Below, piece by piece: positions 1 through 5,263 of a stretch of DNA of 5,263 bases. The stretch's first letter is position 1; every line of letters begins with the position of its first letter. A program made the translations under genes and the position numbers. Origin of the DNA: Marmoricola sp. (GTDB taxonomy: Bacteria; Actinomycetota; Actinomycetes; Propionibacteriales; Nocardioidaceae). The stretch is from positions 1 through 5,263 of the forward strand of contig JASLCW010000406.1 of NCBI GenBank assembly GCA_030151765.1. The letters are read 5' to 3'. The notes under the pieces are model-generated. The model was not told the DNA's origin. It did no database searches and saw only the letters and a program-made list of their open reading frames with translations.

Positions 1-680
1 GTCACCCGCTTCACCTGGTCGGCGCAGCCCGCCATGATCCGCTTGCCGACCTCGGTCGAGCCGGTGAAGCAGACCTTGCGGACGGCCGGGTGCGTCACGA
101 AGCGTTCGCCGACGATCGAACCCTTGCCCGGGATGACGGTGAAGACACCTTCGGGGATACCGGCCTCGAGGGCGAGCTCGCCGAGCCGGATCGCGGTGAG
201 GGGGGTGAGCTCGGCCGGCTTGAGCACGACGGTGTTGCCGGCGGCCAGTGCGGGCGCGAATCCCCAGCCCGCGATGGGCATCGGGAAGTTCCACGGCACG
301 ATGACGCTCACCACGCCGAGCGGCTCGCGGAAGGTGATGTCGATACCGCCCGGCACCGGGATCTGCCGGCCGAAGAGCCGCTCGGGCGCGGCCGAGTAGT
401 AGTTCAGGACATCGCGGACATTGCCCGCCTCCCACCGGGCATTGCCGAGCGTGTGGCCGGAGTTCACCACCTCCAGCTGGGCCAGCTCGTCGATGTGCGC
501 GTCCACGACGGCCGCGAAGGAGCGCAGCAGCCGGGCCCGCTCCCCCGGCGCCAGGTCACGCCACGCGGGGAAGGCCGCCTGGGCGCGGGCGATCAGCTCG
601 TCGGTCTCCTCCAGGGAGGCCAGCGGTACCTCGGTGACCGCTGCCGCGGTCGCCGGGTTGATGACGGTGTAGGTGGACAC
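1..680 (-). CDS. NAD(P)-dependent aldehyde dehydrogenase, N-terminal 226 residues (gene continues past base 1)
   Basis: This is the N-terminal part of an ALDH-superfamily enzyme, which oxidises an aldehyde to the carboxylate in the cytoplasm. About 226 residues are visible of a usual 450-500. Visible motifs are the VPWNFPMPI segment (residues 128-136, with the conserved oxyanion-hole Asn131), KPAE (154-157, cofactor-binding Lys154) and FTGSTEVGK (205-213, the Rossmann GSTxxG loop). The catalytic Cys and general-base Glu would lie beyond the window edge, so activity cannot be judged. The start is GTG at 680: an in-frame TAG stands directly before it, so no earlier start is possible, and the product opens MSTYTVINPAT as is typical of the family. 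It follows the GS-like gene by 65 nt with no visible terminator. By analogy with PuuC-type enzymes it probably oxidises a gamma-glutamyl aminoaldehyde or similar intermediate (inference). Family call is firm; substrate is unknown. Confidence 0.95.
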   Translation of the reverse strand, partial: MSTYTVINPATAAAVTEVPLASLEETDELIARAQAAFPAWRDLAPGERARLLRSFAAVVDAHIDELAQLEVVNSGHTLGNARWEAGNVRDVLNYYSAAPERLFGRQIPVPGGIDITFREPLGVVSVIVPWNFPMPIAGWGFAPALAAGNTVVLKPAELTPLTAIRLGELALEAGIPEGVFTVIPGKGSIVGERFVTHPAVRKVCFTGSTEVGKRIMAGCADQVKRV

Positions 681-696
681 CTAGTTACATCCCTTT
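681..696 (-). promoter_or_regulatory. Ribosome binding region of the aldehyde dehydrogenase, with a start-stop ATGTAA inside the spacer
   Basis: On the minus strand AAAGGG (696-691) is followed by 10 nt and then the GTG start. The 10-nt spacer holds ATG-TAA (690-685), a start codon followed at once by a stop, and then TAG abutting the GTG. The ATG touches the Shine-Dalgarno sequence, which is too close for normal initiation, so the GTG is favoured. Confidence 0.6.
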
Positions 697-698
697 CT

Positions 699-758
699 CT
701 GTACTGAACGGCTTCTCACATGCGTTCGCTGTACCGACTGGCTTCTCACATGCGTTCG
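699..758. repeat. Imperfect 30-bp tandem duplication spanning the 3' end of the GS-like gene
   Basis: Two adjacent 30-bp units (699-728 and 729-758) match at 27 of 30 positions. The last 19 bases, GGCTTCTCACATGCGTTCG, are identical in both. The unit at 729-758 contains the last codons and TGA stop of the GS-like gene. The unit at 699-728 repeats the same Arg-Met-TGA end in the spacer, exactly 30 nt (10 codons) downstream and in the same frame. It looks like a slippage or tandem duplication event that has since gained three substitutions. Confidence 0.9.
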
Positions 759-2107
759 AAGCTTCTGCGAAGCTCCCAGTCGGTCACTGCGGCGTCGAAG
801 GCGGCGAGCTCGACGTCGGCCATGTTGGTGTAGTGGTCGACGACGTCGTCGCCGAGAAGTTCGCGCGCGAGCGCCGAGTTCGCGAAGACCTCCCGCGCCT
901 CGCGCAGGGTGGACGGTACCCGCGGCTTCCCCGAGGTGTACGCATTGCCCTGCAGTTCCGGTTCGAGGGCGAGCTGGTTGCGGACGCCGTAGAGGCCACC
1001 GGCCAGCATCGCGGCCAGGGCCAGGTAGGGGTTCACGTCACCGCCGGGCAACCGGTTCTCGAGTCGTGCCGAGGCACCCTTGCCGACGAGTCGTACGGCG
1101 CAGGTGCGGTTGTCATTGCCCCACGCGATCGTCGTCGGCGCGAAGGAGCCGTCCGCGAATCGCTTGTAGGAGTTGATGTTCGGCGCATAGAGCAGCGTGA
1201 AGTCGCGCATCGTGGCGAGCACACCGGCGATGAAGCTGTCATACGTCGCCGACCGCTCGGCGCCCTCGCCGAAGACGATCGATCCGTCCAGCGAGCGCAG
1301 GGACAGGTGGATGTGACAGGAGCTGCCCTCGCGCTCGTTGAACTTCGCCATGAAGGTCAGCGACTTTCCGTGCTGGGCGGCGATCTCCTTCGCCATCGTC
1401 TTGTAGACGCTGTGGTTGTCGGCGGTCACGACGACCTCGTCGAAGAGAAAGCCGATCTCGTGCTGCCCGAGATTGCACTCGCCCTTGGCGCCTTCGACAT
1501 TCATGCCCGCGTCGTACGTCGCATTGCGGATGTCGCGCAGCAGTGGCTCGATCCGTGAGGTGCCGACGATGGAGTAGTCGACGTTGTACTGGTTCGCCGG
1601 CACGAGATCGCGGTAGTGCTGGTTCCACGCGTCCTCGAAGCTGGTGTCGAAGACGATGAACTCGAGCTCGGTCCCGGCGAGCGCGACGAAGCCCGCGTCG
1701 GCGGCGCGCTTCACCTGCGTTGCCAGGATCGTCCGCGGAGACTGGGTGACCGGCTTGTGGTCCAGCCACACCAGGTCGCACTGGATCATCGCGGTCGCGG
1801 GCATGTGCGGCAGCATCCTGATGGTGTCGGTGTCGAGCACGAACTCCATGTCGCCGTACCCGCGCTCCCACGAGGAGGTGGCGTAACCGTCGACCGTGTT
1901 CATGTCGATGTCCACGGCGAGGAGGTAGTTGCAGCCTTCGGTCCCGTGTTCGACGACGAAGTCGAGGAAGTAGCGCGCGTGGAAGCGCTTGCCCTGCAAC
2001 CGGCCCTGCATGTCGGTGAAGGCGACGACCACGGTGTCGATCTCGCCGGACAGGATCCGGCTCCGCAGCTCGTCCATCGCCAGCATCCGGTCATTGCGCA
2101 AACTCAT
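746..2107 (-). CDS. Glutamine-synthetase-like gamma-glutamyl-amine ligase (GlnA3/GlnA4/PuuA-type)
   Basis: This is a 453-residue GS-fold, ATP-dependent carboxylate-amine ligase. GS metal- and substrate-binding motifs are present in order: TELE (146-149; Glu147, Glu149), GECNLGQHEIGF (209-220; Glu210, Glu217), SSCHIHLSL (262-270; His265, His267), NINSYKRF (310-317), NRTCAVRL (333-340; Arg334, Arg339) and the C-terminal ENRLPGGDVNPYLA (350-363; Glu350, Arg352). Two features separate it from housekeeping GlnA: no NLYDLPPEE-like adenylylation loop, and no canonical DGSS ammonia-site loop near residues 72-84. In the family such proteins glutamylate polyamines, ethanolamine or other amines instead of ammonia. 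The neighbouring permease, FadR-type regulator and aldehyde dehydrogenase support an amine-catabolic role (inference). The ATG at 2107 has a good Shine-Dalgarno sequence and lies 20 nt after the regulator gene. The actual amine cannot be read from sequence; a true glutamine synthetase is less likely. Confidence 0.93.
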   Translation of the reverse strand: MSLRNDRMLAMDELRSRILSGEIDTVVVAFTDMQGRLQGKRFHARYFLDFVVEHGTEGCNYLLAVDIDMNTVDGYATSSWERGYGDMEFVLDTDTIRMLPHMPATAMIQCDLVWLDHKPVTQSPRTILATQVKRAADAGFVALAGTELEFIVFDTSFEDAWNQHYRDLVPANQYNVDYSIVGTSRIEPLLRDIRNATYDAGMNVEGAKGECNLGQHEIGFLFDEVVVTADNHSVYKTMAKEIAAQHGKSLTFMAKFNEREGSSCHIHLSLRSLDGSIVFGEGAERSATYDSFIAGVLATMRDFTLLYAPNINSYKRFADGSFAPTTIAWGNDNRTCAVRLVGKGASARLENRLPGGDVNPYLALAAMLAGGLYGVRNQLALEPELQGNAYTSGKPRVPSTLREAREVFANSALARELLGDDVVDHYTNMADVELAAFDAAVTDWELRRSFERM

Positions 2108-2113
2108 CTGTTG

Positions 2114-2121
2114 CCTTTCTC
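2114..2121 (-). promoter_or_regulatory. Shine-Dalgarno site of the GS-like gene
   Basis: GAGAAAGG on the minus strand ends 6 nt before the ATG at 2107. It supports that start over the internal ATG at residue 8, and lies wholly in the short gap after the regulator stop codon. Confidence 0.65.
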
Positions 2122-2127
2122 ATTCGG

Positions 2128-2838
2128 TCAGAGCAGACCGCGGAGCAGTGCCGCGGTGTCATCACAGTGCGTCTCCATCGCCCGCCGCGCGCGGGTCGCG
2201 TCACCGGCGAGGATCGCCCCCACGATCGTTCGGTGCTGGCGGTGGGAGTGATCGATGTTCGTGGGCAGGACCGGGATCGCGATCAGCATGTCGTGGAGGT
2301 GCTTCTGCACCTCCGTCACGGCATTGAGCAGCATCGGCGAACCGGCCAGACCTGCGATCGCCAGGTGCAGCCGCGAGTCCGCTTGGCGGTGTGCGGCAGT
2401 CCGAGAAGTGCTGTCCACCTCCTCAAGCGCCTTGATGAGCATCGCCCGCTGTTCCTCGGTGTGCTGCATCCGCGCCGCCTGGTACGCCGCACCAGGCTCG
2501 ACTATCCGCCGGAAGTCCAGTGCGTCGAGCAGTTCCTCCCGCGGGAAGGAAAAGGTGCCGGAGCCCGGTTGTTGCGGTTCGTAGCGCACGACGGTGCCGC
2601 CGCCGCGACCCCGCTTGGTCTCGACGAAGCCGGCCGAGCGGAGCGCTGCGATCGCCTCACGCAGGCTGGCCCGTGAGACCCCCATTCGCTCCGCGAGTTC
2701 CCGCTCGGGCGGCAGCACCGATCCGAGCGAGTACACGCCGAGGCGGATGGCGGTGCCGAGCTGTTCGACGCAGCTCTCGAAGGCATGGTGTCCGCGGATG
2801 GGCCGGAGCACCATGTCCCCGAGAGGCTGCGCCGACAT
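2128..2838 (-). CDS. GntR-family transcriptional regulator, FadR subfamily with FCD ligand-binding domain
   Basis: This 236-residue cytoplasmic DNA-binding protein is of usual FadR-subfamily length. The N-terminal winged helix-turn-helix covers about residues 18-87, with the GntR signature LPPERELAERMGVSRASLRE (42-61) and a wing rich in Arg and Gly (76-81). The C-terminal all-helical FCD domain covers about 103-233. It keeps the residues that bind a metal in this family: Asp154 and His158 (DSRLH), His202 (QHRTIV) and His224 (ETHC). This suggests a metal-assisted site for a small carboxylate or pathway intermediate. The gene sits between permease and ligase, so it is likely a local, possibly autoregulated, switch for the cluster. 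The palindrome GGTCTAGACC in the divergent promoter is its best candidate operator (inference). The start at 2838 has only a weak Shine-Dalgarno sequence and is 4 nt after the permease stop, suggesting translational coupling. Met9 (2814) is an alternative start. Confidence 0.94.
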   Translation of the reverse strand: MSAQPLGDMVLRPIRGHHAFESCVEQLGTAIRLGVYSLGSVLPPERELAERMGVSRASLREAIAALRSAGFVETKRGRGGGTVVRYEPQQPGSGTFSFPREELLDALDFRRIVEPGAAYQAARMQHTEEQRAMLIKALEEVDSTSRTAAHRQADSRLHLAIAGLAGSPMLLNAVTEVQKHLHDMLIAIPVLPTNIDHSHRQHRTIVGAILAGDATRARRAMETHCDDTAALLRGLL

Positions 2839-2842
2839 GCTT

Positions 2843-4414
2843 CTAGGCCGCTTCGGCCTCGTCGATGGTCCGGATCGGGCCCTTGAACCAGTTCTTCGCC
2901 GAGACCTGCCACCAGATGGTGATCAGCAGGAGGATGCCCAGCGTCACGATCGGCGCGTAGTTCACGTACTTCCAGGCGAAGTCCTTGTTGCCGGGGACCG
3001 CACCCGGGGTGAAGGGCAACATCAGGAAGATGGACACGATGACGATCTCGGCGACCGCGAGCGGGTTCATCCACTTGTACTTCGAGCCGTTGTTCCACGA
3101 GCCGACCTCGAAGTTCTCGCCGTGCCGCCAGCGCAGCCAGATCGGAATGGCGAAGGACAGGTAGAGGCCGATCACCGCGATCGAGGTCACGGCGTAGAAG
3201 GCGACCGGCACCGGCGCACCGCCGATGTCCACCTTGATCAGTGCGGGCAGGGTGACGATCGCGCTCACGACCGCCACCATGACCACGGCCTTCGCCGGGA
3301 CCCGGCTGGCGGTCAGCTGCGACCAGTGCTTCGACCCGGGAACGGCACCGTCACGGCTGAAGGCGTAGGTCATCCGCGAGGCCGAGGTCATACAGGCGGT
3401 GGCACAGAAGATCTGCGCGATCGCGGCGATGAAGAGCACGAGTCCGCCCTTCGTGGCGCCGAGCGCACTGGTGAAGATGTAGGCAACGCCTCCGGCGCCG
3501 ACCCCGGCGTTGTCCGGAGCCCCGTTGACGCTGGGGATGGCGAAGGTCACCGCCAACAGCAGGACATAGCCGCCGATCGCCGAATAGGCGATCGACTTCC
3601 AGATGCCCTGGGCGGCGCCGTGGGAGGCCGAGTGGGTCTCCTCGGAGAGGTGCACCGAGGCATCGAAGCCCGTGATCGTGTACTGCGTCAGCAGGAAGCC
3701 GAAGGGGATGATCGCGAACCAGAAGCCCATGCTCGACGTACTGCCGCCGCTGAAGCCGGAGTTGTTGTAGCGCTCGGTGAAGACATAGCTGAAGCTCTGG
3801 TGGTGGTCGGGGACGACGATCAGCAGCACGATGATCACCAGGGCGCCGATCACGTGCCACCAGACCGAGACATTGTTCATGACCGCCATCAGGTGTCCGC
3901 TGAAGATGTTCATGATCGCCGTGAAGGCCAGCAGGATCAGGAAGGTGATGAAGACGCGGGTCAGCGAGTAGTGCGAGGCGTAGCTCTTCGACCAGGTGCT
4001 GATGGTGAGGTCGATGAAGGTCGCGCACCCATAGGCCACGCCCGCCGTCACCGCGATCAGGCCGATCAGGTTGAGCCAGCCGGTGTAGAAGCCCGCACGT
4101 GCTCCACCGAGCTTCGATGCCCACCAGTAGATGCCGCCGGAGGTGGGGTAGCTCGAGACCAGTTCCGACATGGTGAAGCCGATGATCAGGATGAAGATCG
4201 ACAGGATCGGCCAGGACCACGAGATCGAGATCGGTCCGCCGTTGTTGAAGCCGGCACCGTAGTTGGTGAAACACCCGGCCAGGATCGAGATGATCGAGAA
4301 CGAGATGGCGAAGTTGGAGAAGGCCGACCAACTCCGCTTCAGGTCCTGTTTGTAGCCGAGTTCGGCAAGACGCTTCGCGTCAGCGTCGAGATTCGGGTCG
4401 TCGGTCACTGCCAT
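2843..4414 (-). CDS. APC-superfamily amino acid/amine/choline permease (ACT-family-like)
   Basis: This 523-residue integral membrane transporter has about 12 predicted hydrophobic segments, roughly at 33-50, 65-85, 107-137 (possibly two), 150-172, 185-202, 228-248, 272-294, 312-340, 375-395, 400-425, 450-470 and 485-503. The hydrophilic N-terminus carries the LGYKQDLKRSWSAFSNFAIS stretch (19-38) typical of the amino acid/choline transporter group. Other family marks are SSYPTSGGIYWWASKLG (87-103), TGFDASVHLSEET (248-260) and SRMTYAFSRDGAVPGS (346-361). Related proteins carry GABA, choline, amino acids or amines by cation-coupled uptake. It is the promoter-proximal gene of the minus-strand cluster and presumably imports the compound that the ligase and dehydrogenase process (inference). 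The ATG at 4414 has the weak site AAAGAAG 6 nt upstream. The family is clear; the substrate is not. The long plus-strand reading frame across this gene is a shadow of it. Confidence 0.95.
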   Translation of the reverse strand: MAVTDDPNLDADAKRLAELGYKQDLKRSWSAFSNFAISFSIISILAGCFTNYGAGFNNGGPISISWSWPILSIFILIIGFTMSELVSSYPTSGGIYWWASKLGGARAGFYTGWLNLIGLIAVTAGVAYGCATFIDLTISTWSKSYASHYSLTRVFITFLILLAFTAIMNIFSGHLMAVMNNVSVWWHVIGALVIIVLLIVVPDHHQSFSYVFTERYNNSGFSGGSTSSMGFWFAIIPFGFLLTQYTITGFDASVHLSEETHSASHGAAQGIWKSIAYSAIGGYVLLLAVTFAIPSVNGAPDNAGVGAGGVAYIFTSALGATKGGLVLFIAAIAQIFCATACMTSASRMTYAFSRDGAVPGSKHWSQLTASRVPAKAVVMVAVVSAIVTLPALIKVDIGGAPVPVAFYAVTSIAVIGLYLSFAIPIWLRWRHGENFEVGSWNNGSKYKWMNPLAVAEIVIVSIFLMLPFTPGAVPGNKDFAWKYVNYAPIVTLGILLLITIWWQVSAKNWFKGPIRTIDEAEAA

Positions 4415-4420
4415 GGGCCG

Positions 4421-4427
4421 CTTCTTT
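4421..4427 (-). promoter_or_regulatory. Weak Shine-Dalgarno site of the permease gene
   Basis: AAAGAAG on the minus strand, 6 nt before the ATG at 4414. It is the only purine-rich stretch at suitable distance and supports this start. Confidence 0.5.
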
Positions 4428-4455
4428 CGCCGGAGGTTGGGTTCCGCTGAGCGTC

Positions 4456-4484
4456 AGTGTGGTGCGGGCCACATCCGCTGTCAA
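4456..4484 (-). promoter_or_regulatory. Candidate sigma70-type promoter of the permease operon
   Basis: On the minus strand a perfect TTGACA (4484-4479) is followed by a 17-nt spacer and CACACT (4461-4456). The -35 matches consensus fully but the -10 is poor, so the site is plausible only. It would give a leader of about 35 nt before the permease start codon. The TTGACA falls in the loop of the 7-bp dyad at 4465-4491. Confidence 0.35.
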
Positions 4485-4491
4485 TGGCCCG
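4465..4491. repeat. Inverted repeat, 7-bp perfect arms with 13-nt spacer, over the permease promoter region
   Basis: CGGGCCA (4465-4471) and TGGCCCG (4485-4491) are exact reverse complements. There is no T-run next to either arm, so it does not look like a terminator. It could be a protein-binding dyad covering the TTGACA element, or chance in GC-rich DNA. Confidence 0.4.
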
Positions 4492-4533
4492 ACTTCATAC
4501 CTTTGCCGGCGCCAAACCAAGCAGCAACAATTG

Positions 4534-4543
4534 GGTCTAGACC
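4534..4543. promoter_or_regulatory. Candidate operator: perfect 10-bp palindrome GGTCTAGACC
   Basis: The palindrome GGTCTAGACC stands in an A/T-richer stretch of the divergent intergenic region. Operators of FadR-subfamily GntR proteins are commonly short palindromes with GGTC/GACC-like or GGT/ACC half-sites, so this fits the FCD regulator encoded in the operon. It overlaps the putative -35 of the plus-strand kinase gene and lies about 50 bp upstream of the putative permease -35. Binding could therefore repress the kinase and influence the permease operon. The symmetry does not extend beyond the 10 bp. Confidence 0.45.
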
Positions 4544-4566
4544 TTTAATGCTCGCCGCTCTATGTT
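4538..4566 (+). promoter_or_regulatory. Candidate promoter of the kinase-like gene
   Basis: TAGACC (4538-4543) and TATGTT (4561-4566) are separated by 17 nt, and each matches 4 of 6 consensus positions. This would give a leader of about 35 nt holding the Shine-Dalgarno sequence. The -35 lies in the right half of the palindrome GGTCTAGACC. Actinomycete promoters are loosely conserved, so this is tentative. Confidence 0.3.
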
Positions 4567-4595
4567 GGGCATCCCGGCCCGTCGCACCACCCGGC

Positions 4596-4602
4596 GAGAG
4601 GA
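4596..4602 (+). promoter_or_regulatory. Shine-Dalgarno site of the kinase-like gene
   Basis: GAGAGGA with the GAGG core 5 nt before the ATG at 4607. It favours this ATG over the in-frame ATG at 4622 (residue 6). Confidence 0.65.
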
Positions 4603-4606
4603 AGCC

Positions 4607-5263
4607 ATGTCGTCCTTCTTCATGTCCGACGAAGAGCTCGAGCAGGTCTTCGACGAGATCCCCGTGCTCGCGGGCAGGCCGCGGACGCTGACCGATCTCT
4701 CCGGTGGCCTGACGAATCGCAATGTCCGGGTGACCACGCCCGACGGCGACTTCGTGGCGCGCTGCAGCGACATCTTGCACAACGAGCTCGGCATCGACCG
4801 CATCGCCGAGCACATCAACAGCCAGGCGGCACACGAGGCCGGAGTCGGTGCGCCCGTTCACGACTTCCGCCCCGAGCTGGGCATCCTGGTGATCGGTTTC
4901 CTCGACGGCCGGACGCTGAGCCGCGCCGACGTCGGCCGGGCCGACGTACTCCCCCGCATCGCCACGGCCTGTCGCACCCTGCACGCCGGGCCGCGTTTCT
5001 CCGGCGACTTCGACATGTTCGAGCGCCAGCAGGGCTATCTCGCCACCGTTCAGGCCAAGGGCTTCCGGGTGCCCGACGGCTATCTCGAGCTCGGTGAGCA
5101 ACTGGCCGACATCAGGAAGGCCCTCGCCGTACTCGACGAGGGCACGGTGCCCTGCAACAACGACCTGCTCGCCGAGAACTTCGTCGACGACGGCGAGAAG
5201 ATCTGGATCATCGACTACGAGTACGCCGGCAACAACGACGCCTGCTTCGAACTCGGCAACATC
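4607..5263 (+). CDS. Choline/ethanolamine-kinase-like phosphotransferase, N-terminal 219 residues (gene continues past the right edge)
   Basis: This is a partial protein of the choline/ethanolamine kinase and aminoglycoside-phosphotransferase fold, which transfers phosphate from ATP to a small alcohol or amine in the cytoplasm. Visible parts are a nucleotide-loop motif LSGGLTNRNVRV (31-42), the strand DFVARCS (48-54), the hinge-like VIGFLDGRTLS (95-105), the catalytic loop CNNDLLAENF (183-192; catalytic Asp186, Asn191) and the metal-binding IDYEYAGNNDACFELGN (202-218; Asp203). The second position of the catalytic loop, usually His in CHNDL-type choline kinases, is Asn184 here; the catalytic Asp is kept. 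The C-terminal part lies outside the window. The gene is transcribed divergently from the permease operon across a shared 192-nt region, suggesting co-regulation. Its closeness to a choline/amine-type permease hints at an amino-alcohol substrate (inference). It could instead be a broader phosphotransferase. Confidence 0.9.
   Translation, partial: MSSFFMSDEELEQVFDEIPVLAGRPRTLTDLSGGLTNRNVRVTTPDGDFVARCSDILHNELGIDRIAEHINSQAAHEAGVGAPVHDFRPELGILVIGFLDGRTLSRADVGRADVLPRIATACRTLHAGPRFSGDFDMFERQQGYLATVQAKGFRVPDGYLELGEQLADIRKALAVLDEGTVPCNNDLLAENFVDDGEKIWIIDYEYAGNNDACFELGNI

Noticed and set aside
668..698. Possible third, decayed copy of the 30-bp repeat, carrying ATGTAA about 30 nt after the second ATGTGA
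   Set aside because: By eye only about half of the positions match, which is not clearly above chance, and the sequence runs into the dehydrogenase start region.
90..707. Plus-strand open reading frames over the aldehyde dehydrogenase
   Set aside because: They are shadows of the aldehyde dehydrogenase, whose minus-strand translation holds the PWNFP, KPAE and FTGSTEVGK motifs.
760..774. Small hairpin AGCTTC-TGC-GAAGCT at the end of the GS-like gene
   Set aside because: The stem is only 6 bp, lies inside the coding sequence and has no following T-run, so it is not supported as a terminator.
2594..4450. Long plus-strand open reading frame (about 618 codons) opposite the permease
   Set aside because: Its product is an Arg/Asp/Gly/His-rich low-complexity string with no recognisable domain, as expected from the antisense of a GC-rich gene. 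The minus strand encodes a clear APC permease.
4502..4516. Imperfect inverted repeat TTTG...CAAA around GGCGCC in the divergent spacer
   Set aside because: The arms are only 4 nt with mismatches inside, which is not distinguishable from chance in GC-rich DNA.
4481..5101. Minus-strand open reading frame opposite the kinase-like gene
   Set aside because: It is antisense to a gene with clear kinase motifs, and its product has no recognisable family. It would also run across the divergent promoter.

Overview
The window reads as chromosomal DNA from a high-GC actinomycete. All five genes are GC-rich, with strong G/C preference at third codon positions, and the gene set matches amine-utilization loci known from Streptomyces, Rhodococcus and their relatives. 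The genus cannot be named from the sequence alone.

Layout: four genes lie head to tail on the minus strand. In transcription order they are an APC-superfamily permease (4414-2843), a FadR-type GntR regulator (2838-2128, 4 nt after the permease), a glutamine-synthetase-like ligase (2107-746, 20 nt after the regulator) and an aldehyde dehydrogenase (680 to beyond base 1, 65 nt after the ligase). The spacing and the lack of any terminator-like hairpin suggest one operon. A choline/ethanolamine-kinase-like phosphotransferase starts at 4607 on the plus strand and runs off the right edge. The 192 nt between the divergent starts hold a perfect 10-bp palindrome, a 7-bp dyad and plausible promoter elements for both directions.

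Working model (inference): the permease imports a small amine. The GS-like enzyme joins it to glutamate, as in gamma-glutamylation pathways for polyamines or ethanolamine. The aldehyde dehydrogenase oxidises the resulting gamma-glutamyl aldehyde, and the FCD-domain regulator senses a small carboxylate or pathway intermediate. The choline/ethanolamine-type kinase points to ethanolamine, choline or a similar amino alcohol rather than putrescine, but nothing in the sequence settles the substrate.

Most unusual local features: a 30-bp tandem duplication that copies the 3' end and stop codon of the GS-like gene into the spacer before the dehydrogenase; an asparagine in place of the usual histidine in the kinase catalytic loop; and a regulator-type palindrome overlapping the putative kinase promoter. 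The genes themselves belong to known families, and I see no wholly new system here.
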